A DNA stretch of 36,301 nucleotides. Origin: Syntrophothermus sp. DTU052 (GTDB lineage: Bacteria; Bacillota; Syntrophomonadia; Syntrophomonadales; DTU052). Positions 33,789 to 36,301 of this stretch are shown piece by piece. Location: the NCBI GenBank assembly GCA_001512495.1, contig LFRU01000052.1, positions 12,439 through 48,739 of the forward strand, in the 5' to 3' direction. The notes beneath the pieces are model-generated. The model made no database searches and had not been told where the DNA came from. It worked only from the letters and a program-made list of their open reading frames with translations. Position numbers and translations under genes: made by a program. The number at the start of each line of letters is the position of its first letter. Position 1 is the stretch's first letter.

Positions 33789-35174
33789 TTATATACCTCC
33801 TTGAATACTAGTTCTCTCTTTGAGTTTCATTTCCTGCCCCAGAGCTCCCTCCAGGTTAAAGGTTTTGGCCCTGGTTATCTTAACGGGTACCAGTTGACCG
33901 ATTATGGTTTCGGGACCATCGAAGATTACAATCCGGTTGCTGCGGGTACGCCCGGTAAGTTTTTGCGGGTTAGTCTTGCTTTTACCCTCCACCAGGACTT
34001 CGACTACCCGGTTTTCAAATCTTCGGTTAGCCTCCAAGGCCTGCCGGTACTGGACCTCATTCAAACGAAGCAGGCGCCGGTGCTTGATTTCTTGGGGTAC
34101 ATGGTTGGGCATGGAACAGGCCCGGGTCCCGGTACGCGGCGAGTACATAAATGTAAATGACGCATCAAACCCCACTTTTTTTACGGCGTCCAGTGTCTGT
34201 TCAAAGTCCTCTTCCTCTTCCCCGGGGAAACCAACGATCAGATCCGAAGTAATGGCTACCCCGGGTATTCTCTTTCTCATGTCTTCTGCCAGTTCAAAAT
34301 AATACTCCCTGGTGTAACCGCGGTTCATAAGTTTCAAGATCTTGTTACTTCCGGATTGAATAGGGGCGTGCACGTGTTCACATACCTTATCCAGGCTTCC
34401 GATAGTATCGATCAGCTTGGGAGTCATATCGCGGGGATGAGATGTGGTAAAACGCAGACGCCACAGTCCGTCGATCCCATTTGCTAAGGTCAAGAGGTCG
34501 GAAAAGTCTACCGGCTCACTCAAGCCCCGCCCGTAGGAATTCACATTCTGTCCTAAGAGGGTTACCTCCCTTACTCCTTCCTCCACCAGCTTTATGATTT
34601 CATCCAGTATATGTTGGGGAGACCGACTGCGCTCGTAACCGCGGGTATAAGGCACAATGCAGTAGGAACAGTAGTTGTTGCAGCCGTACATTATGTTTAC
34701 AAAAGCGCTGATGCCGGCCGCTCTTCGGCTGGGGAGGCTCTCCACCACCGCACCCGGTTTATCCCATACTTCAATGCAGGGCTCTGTCATTTCCGCCCCG
34801 CGCTGTAATAAAAACGGGAGTTGATGAATATTGTGGGTTCCGAAAACCAGGTCTACCCCCAGCCTCTTTAACCGGACCCTGACATCCGGCAACTGGGCCA
34901 TACATCCGCACAATGCCACCTTCATACGGGGGTTTTGGGCCTTAAGGCGCTTTATCTGTCCCAGTTTTCCGTACACCTTGTTTTCAGCTGAATGGCGAAC
35001 ACTGCAGGTATTAAGAACCACCAGATCAGCCTCTTCCAGCACCGGCGTTGGCTGGTAGCCGGATTGTTCAAGCAGACCGGCAATAATCTCGGAGTCCCGC
35101 TCGTTCATCTGGCAGCCATAAGTCTTTATATGATATTTTCCCCGCTCTTCTCTGGGATTTGTTTCTATCGACAA
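33789..35174 (-). CDS. miaB: tRNA-2-methylthio-N6-dimethylallyladenosine synthase
   Basis: Radical SAM methylthiotransferase, 461 aa, converting i6A37 to ms2i6A37 in tRNA; acts after MiaA. The N-terminal UPF0004 domain has the auxiliary-cluster cysteines C21, C57, C91 (TYGCQMNERDSE, NTCSVR, LCGCMA). The radical SAM cluster motif is GCNNYCSYCIVPYTRG (C165, C169, C172). A C-terminal TRAM domain (about 395-455) binds tRNA. TTG start at 35174 with GAGGAG upstream. First gene of the miaB-ylbF-mutS block. Confidence 0.97.
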   Translation of the reverse strand: MSIETNPREERGKYHIKTYGCQMNERDSEIIAGLLEQSGYQPTPVLEEADLVVLNTCSVRHSAENKVYGKLGQIKRLKAQNPRMKVALCGCMAQLPDVRVRLKRLGVDLVFGTHNIHQLPFLLQRGAEMTEPCIEVWDKPGAVVESLPSRRAAGISAFVNIMYGCNNYCSYCIVPYTRGYERSRSPQHILDEIIKLVEEGVREVTLLGQNVNSYGRGLSEPVDFSDLLTLANGIDGLWRLRFTTSHPRDMTPKLIDTIGSLDKVCEHVHAPIQSGSNKILKLMNRGYTREYYFELAEDMRKRIPGVAITSDLIVGFPGEEEEDFEQTLDAVKKVGFDASFTFMYSPRTGTRACSMPNHVPQEIKHRRLLRLNEVQYRQALEANRRFENRVVEVLVEGKSKTNPQKLTGRTRSNRIVIFDGPETIIGQLVPVKITRAKTFNLEGALGQEMKLKERTSIQGGI

Positions 35175-35199
35175 TTAGTATCGGCTCCTCTTATTCTAC

Positions 35200-35227
35200 A
35201 AAATGCCTACAGCATAAAGCTGTAGGC
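35200..35227 (-). terminator. Terminator between the radical SAM gene and miaB
   Basis: Perfect stem GCCTACAGC / GCTGTAGGC, 9 bp, loop of 5. On the minus strand it is followed by ATTTTG. It separates the upstream radical SAM transcript from miaB. Confidence 0.75.
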
Positions 35228-35340
35228 TTGTTACTCTTGGTTATTTCATCCCATCACTATCTGTGTTTGTATTTTTGTATTTTACACTATACAGTTAAAA
35301 TTACAAAATGAGTACGCGGTCATGATAATTGAAAAAGGGT

Positions 35341-36219
35341 TTAAAGTCCTCGCAAATAGTCAGGTCGGAGATACCTCGTATCCCCACGTTCAATGATCGT
35401 ATTAATTACCGCCAGCAGCTTATCTTTGTCCTCCGGAAGCCGACCCTTGATGGGAAGGTAATTCGAGGCATGGTTGCTGCGGAATTCGCACCCAGAAAGC
35501 TCCAGACCTTCAATCATTACCTTCATCTCCTCCAGGATTTCAAAGGCATCCGGTAGCTCAAATTCACCTTTCTCCGCTCTCTTGTACAGTACGGTTCCCG
35601 GGACCAGCATCAGAGTAAGCGCCGCCAGGTAATGGGGATCAATCTCATTACATATCTGTGCAGTGTTCCGGGCATGTTCCAGGGATCTCTCCCCTCGTCC
35701 GGCCAGGCCCAAAAGTACAATGGCAGACAGCTTGATCCCTGATTTTACGACCTTTTGCCCGGCTTCGACCATGCCGTCATAATCAACACCTTTTCTGATG
35801 TCCTTCAACAACTGCGGATCACCTGTTTCAACTCCCAGGTAGGCAACCGTCAGTCCGGCCGCCTTCAAAGCCGTAAGTTCAGACATCTCTTTGGCCAGAA
35901 TGCTGTCAGGACCTGCGTAGATGCCAACATGATTCAGGCTGGGAAAGGTTCGGTAAAGAGTGTTTAGTATTTCCAACAGGTCTTCACTCGGCATGGCCAG
36001 TGCATCGCCATCAGCCAGGAATACCTTCTGCAGGTCTCCATAATATATCTTGGCCATTCGAATATCGGTTTTTATCTCTTCCATAGTCCTGATCCGGTAT
36101 TTCTTGTCTTTATACATGGCGCAGAAGGTACAGCGGTTATGAGAGCAACCTATGGTACACTGCAATATATAGCTTCTTGCTTCACTGGGGGGTCTAAACA
36201 CATTTCCTTCATATCTCAC
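35341..36219 (-). CDS. Radical SAM protein of unknown substrate
   Basis: 292-aa radical SAM enzyme. The cluster motif reads CTIGCSHNRCTFCAMYK, where Cys25, Cys30 and Cys33 form a C-x4-C-x2-C pattern instead of the usual C-x3-C-x2-C. This form (GCxHNRCTFCxMYK) recurs in an uncharacterised radical SAM family. SAM-binding motifs (FLADGDAL, YLGVETGDPQLL, VLLGLAGRGE) follow in a partial TIM barrel. No extra C-terminal domain is seen. The GTG at 36219 is preferred over the ORF-track GTG nine bases upstream because AGAGG then has proper spacing. A terminator follows, so it is a separate unit from miaB. Substrate unknown. Confidence 0.85.
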   Translation of the reverse strand: MRYEGNVFRPPSEARSYILQCTIGCSHNRCTFCAMYKDKKYRIRTMEEIKTDIRMAKIYYGDLQKVFLADGDALAMPSEDLLEILNTLYRTFPSLNHVGIYAGPDSILAKEMSELTALKAAGLTVAYLGVETGDPQLLKDIRKGVDYDGMVEAGQKVVKSGIKLSAIVLLGLAGRGERSLEHARNTAQICNEIDPHYLAALTLMLVPGTVLYKRAEKGEFELPDAFEILEEMKVMIEGLELSGCEFRSNHASNYLPIKGRLPEDKDKLLAVINTIIERGDTRYLRPDYLRGL

Positions 36220-36301
36220 CGGTTTCACCTCTCATTACTCTCTATAATAGTTTACAGTTTACCAACTCCCCTTACAAGTTAGCAAGAATGCGTGTCTGCT
36301 G

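Overview
The window looks like chromosomal DNA from an endospore-forming Gram-positive anaerobe of the class Clostridia. A Syntrophomonas-like or related Peptococcaceae-type genome is my best guess from gene content and order, not a proven assignment. The evidence is a SpoVK-type sporulation ATPase, a LexA gene with a Bacillus/Clostridium-type SOS box, a YlbF/RicF homologue, a type I glutamine synthetase, strong AGGAGG ribosome binding sites, frequent TTG and GTG starts, and the block miaB-ylbF-mutS-...-mutL-...-miaA-hfq-spoVK-hflX. Most genes are on the minus strand. No CRISPR array, insertion sequence or intact prophage was seen.

Layout from the left. Bases 1-227 hold the N-terminal part of a phosphofructokinase. 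Next is a minus-strand envelope-stress type operon (response regulator, sensor kinase, HtrA protease). Divergent from it is a plus-strand pair: a DUF523/TudS-like Fe-S desulfidase and a ThiI-like PP-loop ATPase, which together suggest thio-nucleotide metabolism. Bases 5.4-10.8 kb (minus) carry two paralogous metallo-beta-lactamase-fold hydrolases, an SGNH hydrolase and a large UPF0182 membrane protein. Ddl (D-Ala-D-Ala ligase) and a PHP-domain phosphoesterase follow.

Bases 13.0-16.9 kb are gene-poor and mixed. They hold a tRNA-Trp with a clear promoter and terminator, an orphan 98-codon ORF, an amidase, an orphan 134-aa protein and a 480-bp stretch. That stretch contains a minus-strand UUCG-capped terminator without an obvious gene. 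A TtcA-like tRNA thiolation ATPase and lexA are on the plus strand, followed by glnA and a DUF456 membrane protein on the minus strand.

From 20.4 kb to the end all genes are on the minus strand. Transcription order is: radical SAM protein, miaB, ylbF/ricF-like, mutS, hydantoinase/oxoprolinase-like, histone-deacetylase-like, mutL, an RsmJ-like methyltransferase, miaA, hfq, spoVK-like, hflX and a YnbB-like PLP enzyme. Several neighbours overlap or abut (mutS/hyuA, hyuA/HDAC by ATGA, HDAC/mutL by 14 nt, hflX/ynbB by 8 nt), so translation is probably coupled. The main themes are DNA repair (mutS, mutL, lexA), tRNA modification (miaA, miaB, TtcA-like, ThiI-like) and RNA regulation (hfq, RicF-like). 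The most unusual points are the two amide/acyl hydrolase-type genes lodged between mutS and mutL, and the TudS-like/ThiI-like pair.
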